Notes: generated by a model from the letters alone, not told the origin. Positions 36,799 to 47,089 are shown, counted from the first letter of the stretch. The stretch is 64,000 nt of DNA from Nonomuraea dietziae (GCF_014195505.1 NZ_JACIBV010000001.1:5828001-5892000); one strand, 5' to 3'. Numbers and translations are program-made.

Positions 36799-36827
36799 AC
36801 ACTAGTGCAAGCCAGGTTCCTGCTCAA
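36799..36827 (-). promoter_or_regulatory. promoter of the c-di-AMP riboswitch transcript
   Basis: On the minus strand TTGAGC (36827-36822), 17-base spacer, TAGTGT (36804-36799). The start of transcription would fall near 36792, just before the riboswitch. Confidence 0.6.
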
Positions 36828-36829
36828 CC

Positions 36830-37044
36830 AGAACTGCCAATCCCGTAGAGGTTGTGCAACCGAAGCGTCACGGCGTGATCACGTGAAAGCCCGATCTACC
36901 AGGGCATTGCAAGGGCTTTGCCCAGCTTTATGCGGATTTGTCGGACTGTTACCCCAGCGCTGCGCACTGTGTGCGGCCTGCTACAGCGCGTCATGTGACG
37001 GTAGTTAAGGATGGGCCGAAACGGGCTGGGTACGCTGAAGGGCC
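36830..37044. other. intergenic region between riboswitch promoter and GNAT gene
   Basis: No gene seen. It holds a short palindrome GGTTGTGCAACC near 36850 and the element TACGCT eight bases before ATG 37045, a possible -10 for the acetyltransferase. Confidence 0.4.
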
Positions 37045-37614
37045 ATGGAGCAGGTCGCCGAGCGCACCCCGAAGGACACCGAGATCGTCGTGAGGCGCGC
37101 CCGCACGCCCGACGTCAGAGCCATCAGGCGCCTGGTCGACACGTACGCGGGGGCGGGCCCCAGATTGCTGGAGAAGGCCACCGTCACGCTGTACGAGGAC
37201 GTCCAGGAGTTCTGGGTCGCCGATCGCGGCGGCGAGGTCGTGGGCTGCGGCGCGCTCCACGTGCTCTGGGAGGACCTGGCGGAAATCCGGACGGTCGCCG
37301 TCGACCCCGAATACAGGGGTGCGGGAATCGGTCACCGTATTGTTACCGCACTGGTCGCGACGGCCCGTGACCTGGGTCTGCGCAGGGTCTTCTGCCTGAC
37401 TTTCGAGGTCGACTTCTTCGCGCGCCATGGCTTCGTCCCGATCGAGGGCGCACCTGTATCACCCGAGGTCTATGCCGAGTTGCTGGCTTCCTACGACGAA
37501 GGGATCGCGGAGTTTCTCGATCTTGAACATGTGAAGCCCAACACCCTTGGCAACACCCGCATGTTGCTCCACCTGCCCACGGTTGACTCAGAGGATGACC
37601 AAGAGGAAAGGTGA
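37045..37614 (+). CDS. GNAT acetyltransferase, probable amino-acid N-acetyltransferase
   Basis: A 189-residue GNAT protein: VRRARTPDVRAIRRLVDTYAG at the start, acetyl-CoA loop VDPEYRGAGIGHRIVTALVATARD near 92, and RVFCLTFEVDFFARHGF near 113. The F-F-x-x-H-G-F ending of the fold and the overall size resemble the short N-acetylglutamate synthases of actinobacteria (first step of arginine synthesis), but other substrates are possible. No arginine genes are nearby. Confidence 0.82.
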   Translation: MEQVAERTPKDTEIVVRRARTPDVRAIRRLVDTYAGAGPRLLEKATVTLYEDVQEFWVADRGGEVVGCGALHVLWEDLAEIRTVAVDPEYRGAGIGHRIVTALVATARDLGLRRVFCLTFEVDFFARHGFVPIEGAPVSPEVYAELLASYDEGIAEFLDLEHVKPNTLGNTRMLLHLPTVDSEDDQEER

Positions 37615-37700
37615 TTGTTGATACTCATGTCGATACGTTGGGCAACAGCAAGCATGTGTCCTGACATGTGCCACATGCGCCATCGAAGCGAGGTGACACG

Positions 37701-39044
37701 GTGAGCACCGGACAGCCGCCGTATCCACAGGACCAGCCTGAAGACAATTCCGCTGGGACTCATGGATACGGTCAGCAGAACGCGGGACGCCAGGGCGACC
37801 CCGATCCAGACGCGACGATCGTGGGCTATCGCCAAGACGGCGGCGGCTACGGTCACCAGGGCCAGCAGCAGCCCGACTACGGCCAGCAGGGCTACGGCCA
37901 GCAGCCTTACGGCCAGCAACAGCAGCAGGGCTACGGCCAGCAGGGGTACGGCCAGCAGGCCGCCTCCTCCGGTCAGCAGCCAGGCTACGGACAGCCTTCC
38001 TACGGCCAGCAGGGCCAGAGCCAGCAGCCCGAGTACGGGCAGCCCGGCTACGGCCAGCAGCAGCCGTCCTACGGGCAGCAGGGCTACGGCCAGCAGGCCG
38101 CCTCGGGTCAGCAGCCCGAGTACGGCCAGCCAGGCTACGGCCAGCAGCCCGGTTATGGTCAGCAGAGCCAGCCCGGCTACGGCCAGCAGCAGCCTTCCTC
38201 GGGTCAGCAGCCCGGCTACGGCCAGCAGCAGCCGGGCTACGGCCAGAGCCAGCCGAGCCAGCCCGGCTACGGTCAGCAGCAACCGTCCTATGGTCAGCAG
38301 CCCGACTACGGCCAGCAGCCCGGTTACGGTCAGCAGCCCCAGCAGGGCTATGGCCAGCAGGGCCAGTCGCAGCCCGGCTACGGGCAGCAGTCGCCCTACG
38401 GCCAGCCGCAGGCGTACGGCCAGCAGGGCTACGGTCAGCAGCAGCAGCCGGCCTACGGGCAGCAGCCCGGCTACGGCCAGCCGTACGGCGCGCCCGCGGG
38501 GGTGCAGCCTCCCGGCGCTCCCGCTCCGCTCGCCGAGTGGTGGCAGCGGCTGGTCGCACGCATCATCGACGGTCTGATCATCGGTATCGCCGGCGTGGTC
38601 ATCGGGCTCGTCCTGGGACTCATCCTGGGTGCGATCCTGGTCACCCAGGCCAGCTACGACCTCAACACGGGGACGATCACGCAGCCCTCCGGCCTCTGGA
38701 TCCTCAACGTGATCACCGTGGTGATCGTCACCCTGCTCTACATCGCCTACGAGTTCTTCCTCACGAAGTCCAAGGGGCAGACCGTCGGCAAGATGGTCAT
38801 GGGCATCAAGATCACCGAAGTGGGCGCGCCGCTGACCGCGGGCGGGCTCAGGAGCGACGCCGCGCTGAAGCGCGCCGGCGTCACCTGGGGTGGCAACATC
38901 CTGGGCGCGCTTCCGTTCGGTCTCGCCTCATCGCTCGGCGGCCTGCTGATCATCCTGAACGGCGTCTCGCAGTTCTGGGACAAGCCGCTTCAGCAGACCT
39001 TCGCCGACAAGGTGGCCAAGACCGTCGTCGTGAAGATCAAGTAA
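37701..39044 (+). CDS. RDD membrane protein with long Gly-Tyr-Gln-rich prion-like N-terminus
   Basis: A 447-residue two-part protein. Residues about 45-270 are low complexity, made of many GYGQQ, PGYGQ, PSYGQ and QQP units with Gly, Tyr, Gln, Pro and Ser and almost no charge. The C-terminal about 170 residues are an RDD domain: LVARIIDGLIIGIAGVVIGLV, a second helix near IVTLLYIAYEFFLTKSKGQTVGKMVMGIKI, then LKRAGVTWGGN. GTG 37701 follows AGCGAGGTGA. The N-terminal half has no signal peptide and should face the cytoplasm. RDD proteins are of uncertain function, some linked to transport or stress. Confidence 0.88.
   Translation: MSTGQPPYPQDQPEDNSAGTHGYGQQNAGRQGDPDPDATIVGYRQDGGGYGHQGQQQPDYGQQGYGQQPYGQQQQQGYGQQGYGQQAASSGQQPGYGQPSYGQQGQSQQPEYGQPGYGQQQPSYGQQGYGQQAASGQQPEYGQPGYGQQPGYGQQSQPGYGQQQPSSGQQPGYGQQQPGYGQSQPSQPGYGQQQPSYGQQPDYGQQPGYGQQPQQGYGQQGQSQPGYGQQSPYGQPQAYGQQGYGQQQQPAYGQQPGYGQPYGAPAGVQPPGAPAPLAEWWQRLVARIIDGLIIGIAGVVIGLVLGLILGAILVTQASYDLNTGTITQPSGLWILNVITVVIVTLLYIAYEFFLTKSKGQTVGKMVMGIKITEVGAPLTAGGLRSDAALKRAGVTWGGNILGALPFGLASSLGGLLIILNGVSQFWDKPLQQTFADKVAKTVVVKIK
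37800..38490 (+). repeat. degenerate coding repeat (GYGQQ units)
   Basis: Within the RDD gene, GGCTACGGCCAGCAG and close variants recur every 15-30 bases without a fixed period. The repeats keep the reading frame and the Tyr/Gln pattern, so the protein composition seems to be the selected property. Confidence 0.85.
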
Positions 39045-39061
39045 GCGGAATCCTAAAGAAT

Positions 39062-39088
39062 CAGGGGCCGGCTTGACGCCGGCCCCTG
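39062..39088 (+). terminator. rho-independent terminator after RDD gene
   Basis: CAGGGGCCGGC (39062-39072), loop TTGAC, GCCGGCCCCTG (39078-39088), then TTTTCG. Perfect 11-bp stem with a short T run. Confidence 0.9.
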
Positions 39089-39141
39089 TTTTCGCGCGTG
39101 GGACCTGTAATCGTGGTCGCCCGCCGTACACAATGGGCGTT

Positions 39142-39594
39142 ATGGTCGCGTCCGGAGCGCCCGCCGTACCCGCCGATTGGTGGGAACGGCTCGCGGCACG
39201 AAGTATTGAGGCGCTGGTCATCGGCGTCTTCTATTACATTCTGTTCATCGCGGCCTGGGGTTTGTTGCGGACTGTAGGGCTTCTCGACAGCTTCGAGGGG
39301 CGGCTACCCGGGTTGTTCGCCTGGCTCGCGGTCGGCTCGGGTTATGCGGCCTATGACTGCCTCGCGCATTACCGGCGCGGTCGCACCTTCGGTAAGGTGA
39401 TCATGAAGATTAGGTTGGCGCCCGCTCCCGGCAGGGCGCTGACGAGGGCGGATCTGGCTAAACGGGCGGCCCTCTATCCCGGAGCGATGGTGCTTGCGGG
39501 GATTCCGGGCGTCAATCTCCTGGCGGGAATCCTGGCCTTCGCCGTGGGGCCTGTCCATCTTGATCGACAGGCCACTCCAGCAGGGCATCCATGA
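39142..39594 (+). CDS. RDD family membrane protein, short
   Basis: A 150-residue RDD protein (ADWWERLAARSIEALVIGVFYYILFIAAWG), with later helices LPGLFAWLAVGSGYAAYD and YPGAMVLAGIPGVNLLAGILAFAVG and the RDD-typical GRTFGKVIMKIRLAP. ATG 39142 has CACAAT seven bases before it; ATG 39133 is an alternative. Neither has a ribosome-binding site. It is a paralogue of the preceding RDD protein without the low-complexity half. A GGCCTGTC/GACAGGCC hairpin lies in its last codons (about 39547-39572). Confidence 0.8.
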   Translation: MVASGAPAVPADWWERLAARSIEALVIGVFYYILFIAAWGLLRTVGLLDSFEGRLPGLFAWLAVGSGYAAYDCLAHYRRGRTFGKVIMKIRLAPAPGRALTRADLAKRAALYPGAMVLAGIPGVNLLAGILAFAVGPVHLDRQATPAGHP

Positions 39595-40023
39595 CAAGGC
39601 GGCGGGCTCGCGGGTGATCAAAGAGGCACGCTGAAGTGTGCATCCGCCCCAGATCCGGTTTTTTTGGGATTTTCCGGGCGATCGGGTAAGGAGTCTGGAG
39701 AGACTGGCATTAGGCTGGGTGTGACACCCCCGCCAGGTAGCGGCCGTCTATGGGGCGCTATGGTCGGGGCGGACTGTGGTCATCAGCCGTCCGTGGGTGT
39801 CGACGGCAGCTTGTGCATAAAGGGCTCGTCCCTACAAACCCGAAGAGGCGCCGTGGGGACGGAATGCAGCCGCTGGACATCGTCCAAACCGGGCGGATCC
39901 ACCGGAGAACCAGACCTGGCTCACTAGTCAGCGGAATCCGCGAAGCGCTGAATTGTCTCGCTGCCTTTTCGGGTATATGTTTGGCAGGCGAATGAAACAA
40001 TGCTCCGGGAAAGGATTCCGTAG
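39595..40023. other. intergenic region before lsr2
   Basis: No credible gene: short open frames here lack the high third-position GC of the neighbours. It holds a T-rich run near 39659-39666, TAGGCT (39711-39716) next to the palindrome GGGTGT-G-ACACCC (39717-39729), and an AT-rich 70 bases before lsr2 with a promoter. Confidence 0.5.
39953..39981 (+). promoter_or_regulatory. lsr2 promoter
   Basis: TTGTCT (39953-39958), 17 bases, TATGTT (39976-39981). Transcription would begin near 39988, giving a 36-base leader with AAAGGA before ATG 40024. The AT-rich sequence is the type of DNA that Lsr2 itself binds, so autoregulation is possible. Confidence 0.55.
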
Positions 40024-40356
40024 ATGGCCAAGCAGATCCAGGAGATTCTCATCGATGACCTCGATGGGGGCGAGGCCAATGAGACGGTCAGCTTCGCCAT
40101 TGACGGGGCGTCCTATGAGATTGACCTCAGCGTCGATAACGCCAAGAAGCTGCGGGACGCGCTGTCGCCTTTCCAGCAGGCCGCACGCAAGTCGGGTGCG
40201 GCCGCCACGCGTCGCAGGGCGCGGGGTGGCACGCGTTCGATGAGCCGTGAGCAGAGCTCGGAGATTCGGCAGTGGGCCAAGGCTCACGGACTTCCCGTCA
40301 GCGAGCGCGGCCGGATCGCCTCCACCGTCGTGGAGAAGTACCAAGCGGCTCACTGA
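40024..40356 (+). CDS. lsr2: Lsr2 nucleoid-associated protein
   Basis: H-NS-like DNA-bridging protein that silences AT-rich genes in actinobacteria. It has 110 residues: N-terminal dimerisation domain (MAKQIQEILIDDLDGGEANETVSFAIDG), basic linker (ATRRRARGGTR) and C-terminal DNA-binding domain with the minor-groove RGR at residues 95-97 (LPVSERGRIAS). A large cruciform-like hairpin follows the stop. Confidence 0.97.
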   Translation: MAKQIQEILIDDLDGGEANETVSFAIDGASYEIDLSVDNAKKLRDALSPFQQAARKSGAAATRRRARGGTRSMSREQSSEIRQWAKAHGLPVSERGRIASTVVEKYQAAH

Positions 40357-40357
40357 C

Positions 40358-40412
40358 ATCATGCGCTTATGACGATCGCCTAGAACCCCGGAGATCGCCA
40401 TAAGCGCATGAT
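40358..40412 (+). terminator. branched hairpin after lsr2
   Basis: ATCATGCGCTTATG (40358-40371) pairs with CATAAGCGCATGAT (40399-40412): perfect 14-bp outer stem. Inside, CGATC (40373-40377) pairs with GATCG (40393-40397). It starts two bases after the lsr2 stop. Compared with other terminators here it is AT-richer and has a longer loop. Confidence 0.7.
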
Positions 40413-40472
40413 CGTGTTTGCCTGATGAAAACCGGGCGTGTCGCGCAGCCGCGCGTCAGCGCTCTAAACGTC

Positions 40473-40486
40473 GTTCGCTTGCGGCG
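40473..40486 (+). promoter_or_regulatory. candidate ClgR box upstream of clpC
   Basis: GTTCGC, five bases, GCG, which matches the motif described for the Streptomyces Clp regulator ClgR. It is about 185 bases before the clpC start. Short motif, so chance is not excluded. Confidence 0.4.
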
Positions 40487-40491
40487 TATCG

Positions 40492-40518
40492 GGAACACAG
40501 CACCCCCAGACAGTAGTT
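40492..40518 (+). promoter_or_regulatory. candidate sigma-R-type promoter for clpC
   Basis: GGAAC (40492-40496), 19 bases, GTT (40516-40518), close to the pattern of the thiol-stress sigma factor SigR of streptomycetes. A second candidate start is the TATAGA at 40560-40565. Confidence 0.35.
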
Positions 40519-40669
40519 GGATGGAGGGTGAACGCCCTGCTCTCGGGGAACGTCTCTGCTATAGAGCGTGTCAGCGGCAAGAGGCATGGTTCGCCGAGCC
40601 AGGGCTAGCATGCGGGAGGACGGGACCGGATTTACCGGCCTGACTGACCGCTCTGTGAGGAGCGACGAG

Positions 40670-43174
<2,505 letters not shown>

Positions 43175-43183
43175 CACTGCACC

Positions 43184-43217
43184 AAAGGGCCCGCGGGGAT
43201 CTCCCCGCGGGCCCTTT
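43184..43217 (+). terminator. strong terminator after clpC
   Basis: AAAGGGCCCGCGGGG (43184-43198), loop ATCT, CCCCGCGGGCCCTTT (43203-43217): perfect 15-bp stem beginning nine bases after the stop. Confidence 0.92.
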
Positions 43218-43341
43218 GCGCTGTCCGCCGACCGTTTGATCCTGTACGGCAAGCTCCCTTGCGTTGTCCGCCGTCCGCTTGATCCTGTACGGCAAGCCCC
43301 CTCTGTGCTGTCCTCCGATCGTTTGATCCTGTACGGCAAGC
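43218..43341. repeat. tandem repeat of about 43 bp, three copies
   Basis: Units begin at about 43218, 43261 and 43305 and share TTGATCCTGTACGGCAAGC plus a less conserved GCTGTCC-CCG part. The last unit continues as CAACG. The core recurs inverted at 14078-14091, and TACGGCAAGCCAACG recurs at 48257-48271. It directly follows the clpC terminator. Confidence 0.85.
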
Positions 43342-43559
43342 CAACGTAAGCGCCACCCGGGTCACCGGCTGACCTCCCTCCAGGGAGACGCTCCTCGAGC
43401 GCCCGTGGCGTCGGCGCAACGTCCAACCCGGCACCCCACTGAGTGGTCGGCCCCTTGCCACCACCCCACAAACCCGATGCCGGTGCCTCGCTCCCGACAC
43501 CCCGCGTCCCTCTCCGCCCCCCTCGTTCTCCCGAGCGCCCGCCCTTGCATGGCGTGCCG

Positions 43560-43720
43560 CTCGCACGCGCCGTTCCCCTCCCACGTTCGGCTCGGGTGGC
43601 GCGTCGTTCCCCTCCCACGCCCGGGCTTGCGTGGCGCGCCGTTCCCCTCCCACGCCCGGGCTTGCGTGGCGCGCCGTTCCCCTCCCACGCCCGGCTCGGG
43701 TGGCGCCATTCGCCCCCCAC
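43560..43720. repeat. 35-bp GC-rich tandem repeat, about five copies
   Basis: GTTCCCCTCCCACG recurs at 43572, 43606, 43641 and 43676 and, altered, near 43708; the period is 34-35 bases. Two central units are identical over the whole period and include CGCCCGGGCTTGCGTGGCGC. The period is not a multiple of three, which argues against a coding repeat. Confidence 0.85.
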
Positions 43721-44026
43721 GCTCGGTTCGCGGGGTCATCCCGGCCTCGTGTCTTTGGCTGTCCGAGCTCCGTGTCTTCGGGATTCGGGTCCCCTGTCGT
43801 TCGCTGTCCCGGCGCGGCCCGGGTTCGTCTCTGGTGCTGGGTCTCGGCTGGTTCGCCGCCGTTGCGATCGTTTCCTGGGCCACCATCGGAAGCCAGGCTG
43901 AGCCCGCCGGACGGTCGTCCCGGTTTCCCTGCCAGCTTCTCTGACGGTCCAAGCGGGGAGTTGCATCGGTTTGGTGTCGGATTGGGGGCTCCAGGCGGAG
44001 ATCGGCTATACCGCCACCTGAAGTAG

Positions 44027-44043
44027 TACTACAATCTGTAGAG
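44027..44043. promoter_or_regulatory. candidate operator (BlaI/MecI/CopY-like) before EboE-like gene
   Basis: TACTACA-ATC-TGTAGAG, an inverted repeat CTACA-N3-TGTAG with partial extension, in an AT-rich island about 180 bases before ATG 44224. TACA...TGTA operators are used by BlaI/MecI-type repressors. No such repressor gene is in the window. Confidence 0.35.
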
Positions 44044-44223
44044 CAAAGAGTCGCCAGTCCCGCGCAAGTGACGCACAAGAAGGCGTCCCTACGTTGGACT
44101 CATCCCTGGGGCGTACGAAGGAATCAACCCAGGGCGGACGCGCAGGCCCCCATCGGGCGGGCAAGCTCGGCAATGTCCGAGGCGATGGACACACACACTC
44201 AGTGCAAGCCGTGGAGGAAGCCG

Positions 44224-45153
44224 ATGCGCCTGCGTCACGATGACGGAACGCTCGTTCACTTGGCCTACAACGCCGGCGTGCACCCCGCTGAAGACCTTGA
44301 GAACCTGATCGCGCACCTCACCCGCTATGCGGTCCCGGTGCGCAAGCGACTCGGGGTGGAGCGGATGGGAGTGGGGCTGTGGCTGTCGCCCGCGGTCGCC
44401 GACCACCTGACCGCCGACCGCATCGAGCTGGTACGGCTGCGCCGTTCGCTGGATGAGCGCGGGCTTGAGGTCGTCAGCCTGAACGGCACCGGCGGACGTA
44501 ACCAGGAGGTGCCGGGCCCCGACTGGGCCAAGCCCGAGCGCTACCGCTACACGATGGCCCTGGCCAAGATTCTCGCCTTTCTCCTTCCCGAGGACGTGAG
44601 GTTCGGCAGCATCTCCACCATCCCGATCGGGTGGCGTCGCGACTGGCCCGCCGACCTCCACTCCATCGCCACGCGCAGGCTCGAGCGGCTGGCCAGGGAG
44701 CTGCGTGGCATCTACAGCGTGACCGGCAAGACGATCAGGGTGGGGTTCGAGCCCTGGCCCGGATGCGTGCTGGAGACGACCGAGCAGGCCGTCGAGCGGG
44801 TGGGCGGTCTCGACTCCGAACACCTCGGGGTCTGCCTCGACGCCTGCCACCTGGCCTGCGGGAACGGCGAGGAGTCCGGGGCGGCGCTGCGCGGGCTGGC
44901 AGCTGTGGGGGCGCCGGTGGTCAAGCTGGGCCACGTCCACAACCACACCGACACGGGTATGGTGCTGCACGACACGCTCAACGCGATCCTGTCGGGAGCG
45001 GTCAACGGGACCGCCCACATCGAGGTCGAGACCCACAACCTGATGGTCCCGGGGCGGGCGAAGGGGCCTGGAGCGCTGGTGTCGCTGCTGGCCGAGGAGC
45101 TCGACTGGGCCCGCACCAACCTCACCGCCCTGGGCCTCCAGCTGGCCGCCTGA
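44224..45153 (+). CDS. EboE-like TIM-barrel protein
   Basis: A 309-residue protein resembling EboE (metabolite traffic protein) and xylose-isomerase-like TIM barrels: LVHLAYNAGVHPAEDLENLIAHL at the start (compare the NVHPGE motif), YRYTMALAKILAFLLPEDVRFGSISTIP, VGFEPWPGCVLETTEQA, GVCLDACHLA and LGHVHNHTDTGMVLHDT. Acidic and His residues in those strands could bind a metal. ATG 44224 follows GGAGGAAG. The eboA, eboB, eboC and eboD partners are absent, so it works alone or with distant genes. Substrate unknown. Confidence 0.65.
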   Translation: MRLRHDDGTLVHLAYNAGVHPAEDLENLIAHLTRYAVPVRKRLGVERMGVGLWLSPAVADHLTADRIELVRLRRSLDERGLEVVSLNGTGGRNQEVPGPDWAKPERYRYTMALAKILAFLLPEDVRFGSISTIPIGWRRDWPADLHSIATRRLERLARELRGIYSVTGKTIRVGFEPWPGCVLETTEQAVERVGGLDSEHLGVCLDACHLACGNGEESGAALRGLAAVGAPVVKLGHVHNHTDTGMVLHDTLNAILSGAVNGTAHIEVETHNLMVPGRAKGPGALVSLLAEELDWARTNLTALGLQLAA

Positions 45154-45457
45154 ACCACTCCGAACACCCGACGATCTCGGGGAGGCCAAGGCGCCGCCCT
45201 CACTCGACCGCCTCGCCGACGATTCCAGCCATGAGCATGGCCCGGAGATCCTGGCGGAGGGTCGCGGGCTGAAGTTCCGAGCTGCGTGTTCATTGGGTTG
45301 AGGCCTTGAGGAACAGGGCTCCAGGCTCGTGGGGCCGGGGCGTGAAGCCTGTCACGCCGAGGGCGTGGAGCCTGTCACGTGAGCGGGGGCGGGGCCTGGG
45401 GCGTGGAGTCTCACGGGGAGCTGGGGCCCGGGGCGTGGAGCTTACGGGGAGCGGGGG
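45154..45457. other. intergenic region with degenerate G-rich repeats
   Basis: Nothing coding. Between about 45330 and 45450 the motif GGGGCGTGGAGCCT and variants (CGTGAAGCCTGTCACG, CGTGGAGTCTCACGGGGAGC, CGTGGAGCTTACGGGGAGC) occur four times at uneven spacing. Confidence 0.55.
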
Positions 45458-46324
45458 TCAGAGGGGGAGGCGGTAGGTGCCGTCGTCCAGGACCTCCGCC
45501 AGGCCGTCGGTGACCAGGCCGTCCAGGGCGCGCTCCCTCTGGACCGGCTCGTCCCAGACCACGTCCAGCGCCGTCTTCGGCACCGGCCCGTGCGCGGCGC
45601 GCAGGACCGCCAGCAGGCGCCCCCTGCACTGGCGGTCCGTGCCGTCGTAGGTCTGCCCCCTGCGAGCCGCCCCCGGTGGTTTGCCCGCCAGCCGCCACGC
45701 GCACAGCTCCTGGACGGGGCACTGCCCGCACTGCGGGCTGCGGGCCGTGCAGACGAGGGCGCCGAGCTCCATGACGGCCACGCCCCAGACCGGCGCGCCG
45801 ACCGCGGGCAGCAACTCCAACGCCAGGCGGCGTTCGGCGGCCGTGGTGGCGTTCGGAGGGTACTCCTCCCCGCGCACCGCCCTGCCGAGCACCCGCCTGA
45901 CGTTCGTGTCGAGCACCGGGTGCGTGCCGCCGAAGGCGAAGCTGGCGACGGCCGCCGCGGTGTACTCGCCGATGCCGGGCAGCGCCAGCAGCGTCGCGTG
46001 GTCGGCGGGCACCTCGCCGTCGTGCTCGGCCGTGATGGCCCTGGCGCAGGCGTGCAGGCGCAGGGCGCGGCGCGGGTATCCGAGGCGTCCCCAGTGGCGT
46101 ACGGCCTCGCCTGGTGGCTCGGCGGCCAGGTGGGCGGGGGTGGGCCAGCGCTCCATCCACTGCTGCCAGACCGGCAGGACCCGCACGACGGGGGTCTGCT
46201 GGAGCATGATCTCGCTGACGAGAATGCCCCAGGGGGTGGCGTCGGGGCGACGCCAGGGGAGATCGCGGGCATTGTCCGCGTACCAATCGAGAATGGGCTC
46301 TCGCAGGAGGTTCGGGTCGGCCAC
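45458..46324 (-). CDS. mutY: A/G-specific adenine glycosylase
   Basis: Base-excision repair enzyme that removes adenine opposite 8-oxoguanine. 288 residues: catalytic Glu in ILVSEIMLQQTPV (near residue 38), helix-hairpin-helix LPGIGEYTAAAVASFAFG with VLDTNVRRVLGR carrying the conserved Asp, and the iron-sulfur cluster motif C-x6-C-x2-C-x5-C in CTARSPQCGQCPVQELC. The C-terminal MutT-like 8-oxoG domain is very short or missing, as in other actinobacterial forms. It starts at GTG 46324. Confidence 0.95.
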   Translation of the reverse strand: MADPNLLREPILDWYADNARDLPWRRPDATPWGILVSEIMLQQTPVVRVLPVWQQWMERWPTPAHLAAEPPGEAVRHWGRLGYPRRALRLHACARAITAEHDGEVPADHATLLALPGIGEYTAAAVASFAFGGTHPVLDTNVRRVLGRAVRGEEYPPNATTAAERRLALELLPAVGAPVWGVAVMELGALVCTARSPQCGQCPVQELCAWRLAGKPPGAARRGQTYDGTDRQCRGRLLAVLRAAHGPVPKTALDVVWDEPVQRERALDGLVTDGLAEVLDDGTYRLPL

Positions 46325-46330
46325 CCGCCC

Positions 46331-46336
46331 AGCGTA
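46331..46336 (-). promoter_or_regulatory. candidate -10 element (TACGCT) for leaderless mutY
   Basis: Minus-strand TACGCT, six bases (GGGCGG), then GTG 46324. The 67-base gap to the divergent gene at 46392 also holds that gene's promoter. Confidence 0.45.
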
Positions 46337-46391
46337 GTGCCTTACGGCGTGTCGTCACCCTCCGTGCGCAAGGGATAAGCATGCTGTGCGT

Positions 46392-47084
46392 ATGGATCCG
46401 GATACTCTGCGTGGCGGCCCTGGCGATGTCTACTGGCGGCGGCGGATGACCGTCCTGGTCGCAGTGCTGGTCGTCGTGGCCGTGGTGGCCTGGGCGTGCT
46501 CCAGCGGCCCCGACGGACCGCAGAGCACGTCGAGCGCCAAGTCGGCGCCGAGCTCGTCCTCGGCGGCGGAGTCGATGCTGGCGGGGTTGCCCACAGTGAT
46601 GTCCACGCCCACGACCACACCGACGCCGAAGCCGCCCAAGCCGCGCGCCGCGCTGCCACCGTCACCCAAGCCGACGGCGAAGCCGCGCAGGCCCGGCATG
46701 CCGTGCGAGGAGAAGGACCTGGTGCTCAACCTCCAGGGGCGTCAGGAGGTCTACGGCGCGGGCGCCCGTCCGAACTTCCTGGTCACGCTGGTGAACACGG
46801 GCCCCGTCATGTGCGTGGCCGACGTGGGGCCCCGAGCGATGGAGATCAGGATCACCTCGGGAGACGACAGGGTGTGGTCCACCTCCGACTGCGTCAGCGG
46901 CGACGGCGTCGACATGCGCAAGCTGGAACGAGGGATCCCCTACGTTCGCAGCCTCGACTGGGACCGTCGTCGTTCGGGAGGCGCGTGCGGGGGCACGAAG
47001 GCCGCGGCGCTGCCCGGCACGTACGTGGCCGTGGTGCTCACCGGAGGGCTGCGCAGCCCGAAGGCCGTCTTCCACCTGCGCTGA
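46392..47084 (+). CDS. membrane-anchored protein with Pro/Thr linker, unknown function
   Basis: A 230-residue protein: short cytoplasmic start (MDPDTLRGGPGDVYWRRR), one membrane helix (MTVLVAVLVVVAVVAWACS), a Ser/Thr/Pro/Lys-rich linker to about residue 100, and an extracellular domain of about 130 residues with four or five cysteines (MPCEEKD, PVMCVADVG, SDCVSG, GGACGG). No enzyme motif. ATG 46392 is preferred to GTG 46386. The domain looks like a small beta-sandwich of the kind in anchored surface proteins; function unknown. Confidence 0.72.
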   Translation: MDPDTLRGGPGDVYWRRRMTVLVAVLVVVAVVAWACSSGPDGPQSTSSAKSAPSSSSAAESMLAGLPTVMSTPTTTPTPKPPKPRAALPPSPKPTAKPRRPGMPCEEKDLVLNLQGRQEVYGAGARPNFLVTLVNTGPVMCVADVGPRAMEIRITSGDDRVWSTSDCVSGDGVDMRKLERGIPYVRSLDWDRRRSGGACGGTKAAALPGTYVAVVLTGGLRSPKAVFHLR

Positions 47085-47089
47085 AGGGT

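Larger units (their letters stand above)
43342..44223. other. long gene-poor region between clpC and EboE-like gene
   Basis: About 880 bases with several overlapping long frames on both strands that are all Arg/Pro/Gly-rich; none has the expected codon pattern, so I call no gene. It holds a 35-bp tandem repeat (43560-43720), a mixed-sequence 300 bases, and near 44020-44060 an AT-rich stretch with an inverted repeat before the EboE-like gene. Confidence 0.55.

Noticed and set aside
36830..37044. Possible tRNA or small RNA in the gap before the GNAT gene
   Set aside because: No cloverleaf, TTCRA loop or acceptor pairing could be found; only short palindromes.
39664..39927. Possible small gene (68-87 residues) with TAGGCT near GTG 39721
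   Set aside because: Third codon positions are not GC-rich like real genes here, there is no ribosome-binding site, and the -10 would be only four bases from the start.
43218..43720. CRISPR array
   Set aside because: Repeats are directly adjacent without unique spacers, and there are no cas genes.
43362..44078. Long reverse frames over the repeat region
   Set aside because: The products are Arg/Gly/Pro-rich, several frames overlap each other, and the 35-bp period would shift frame at each unit.
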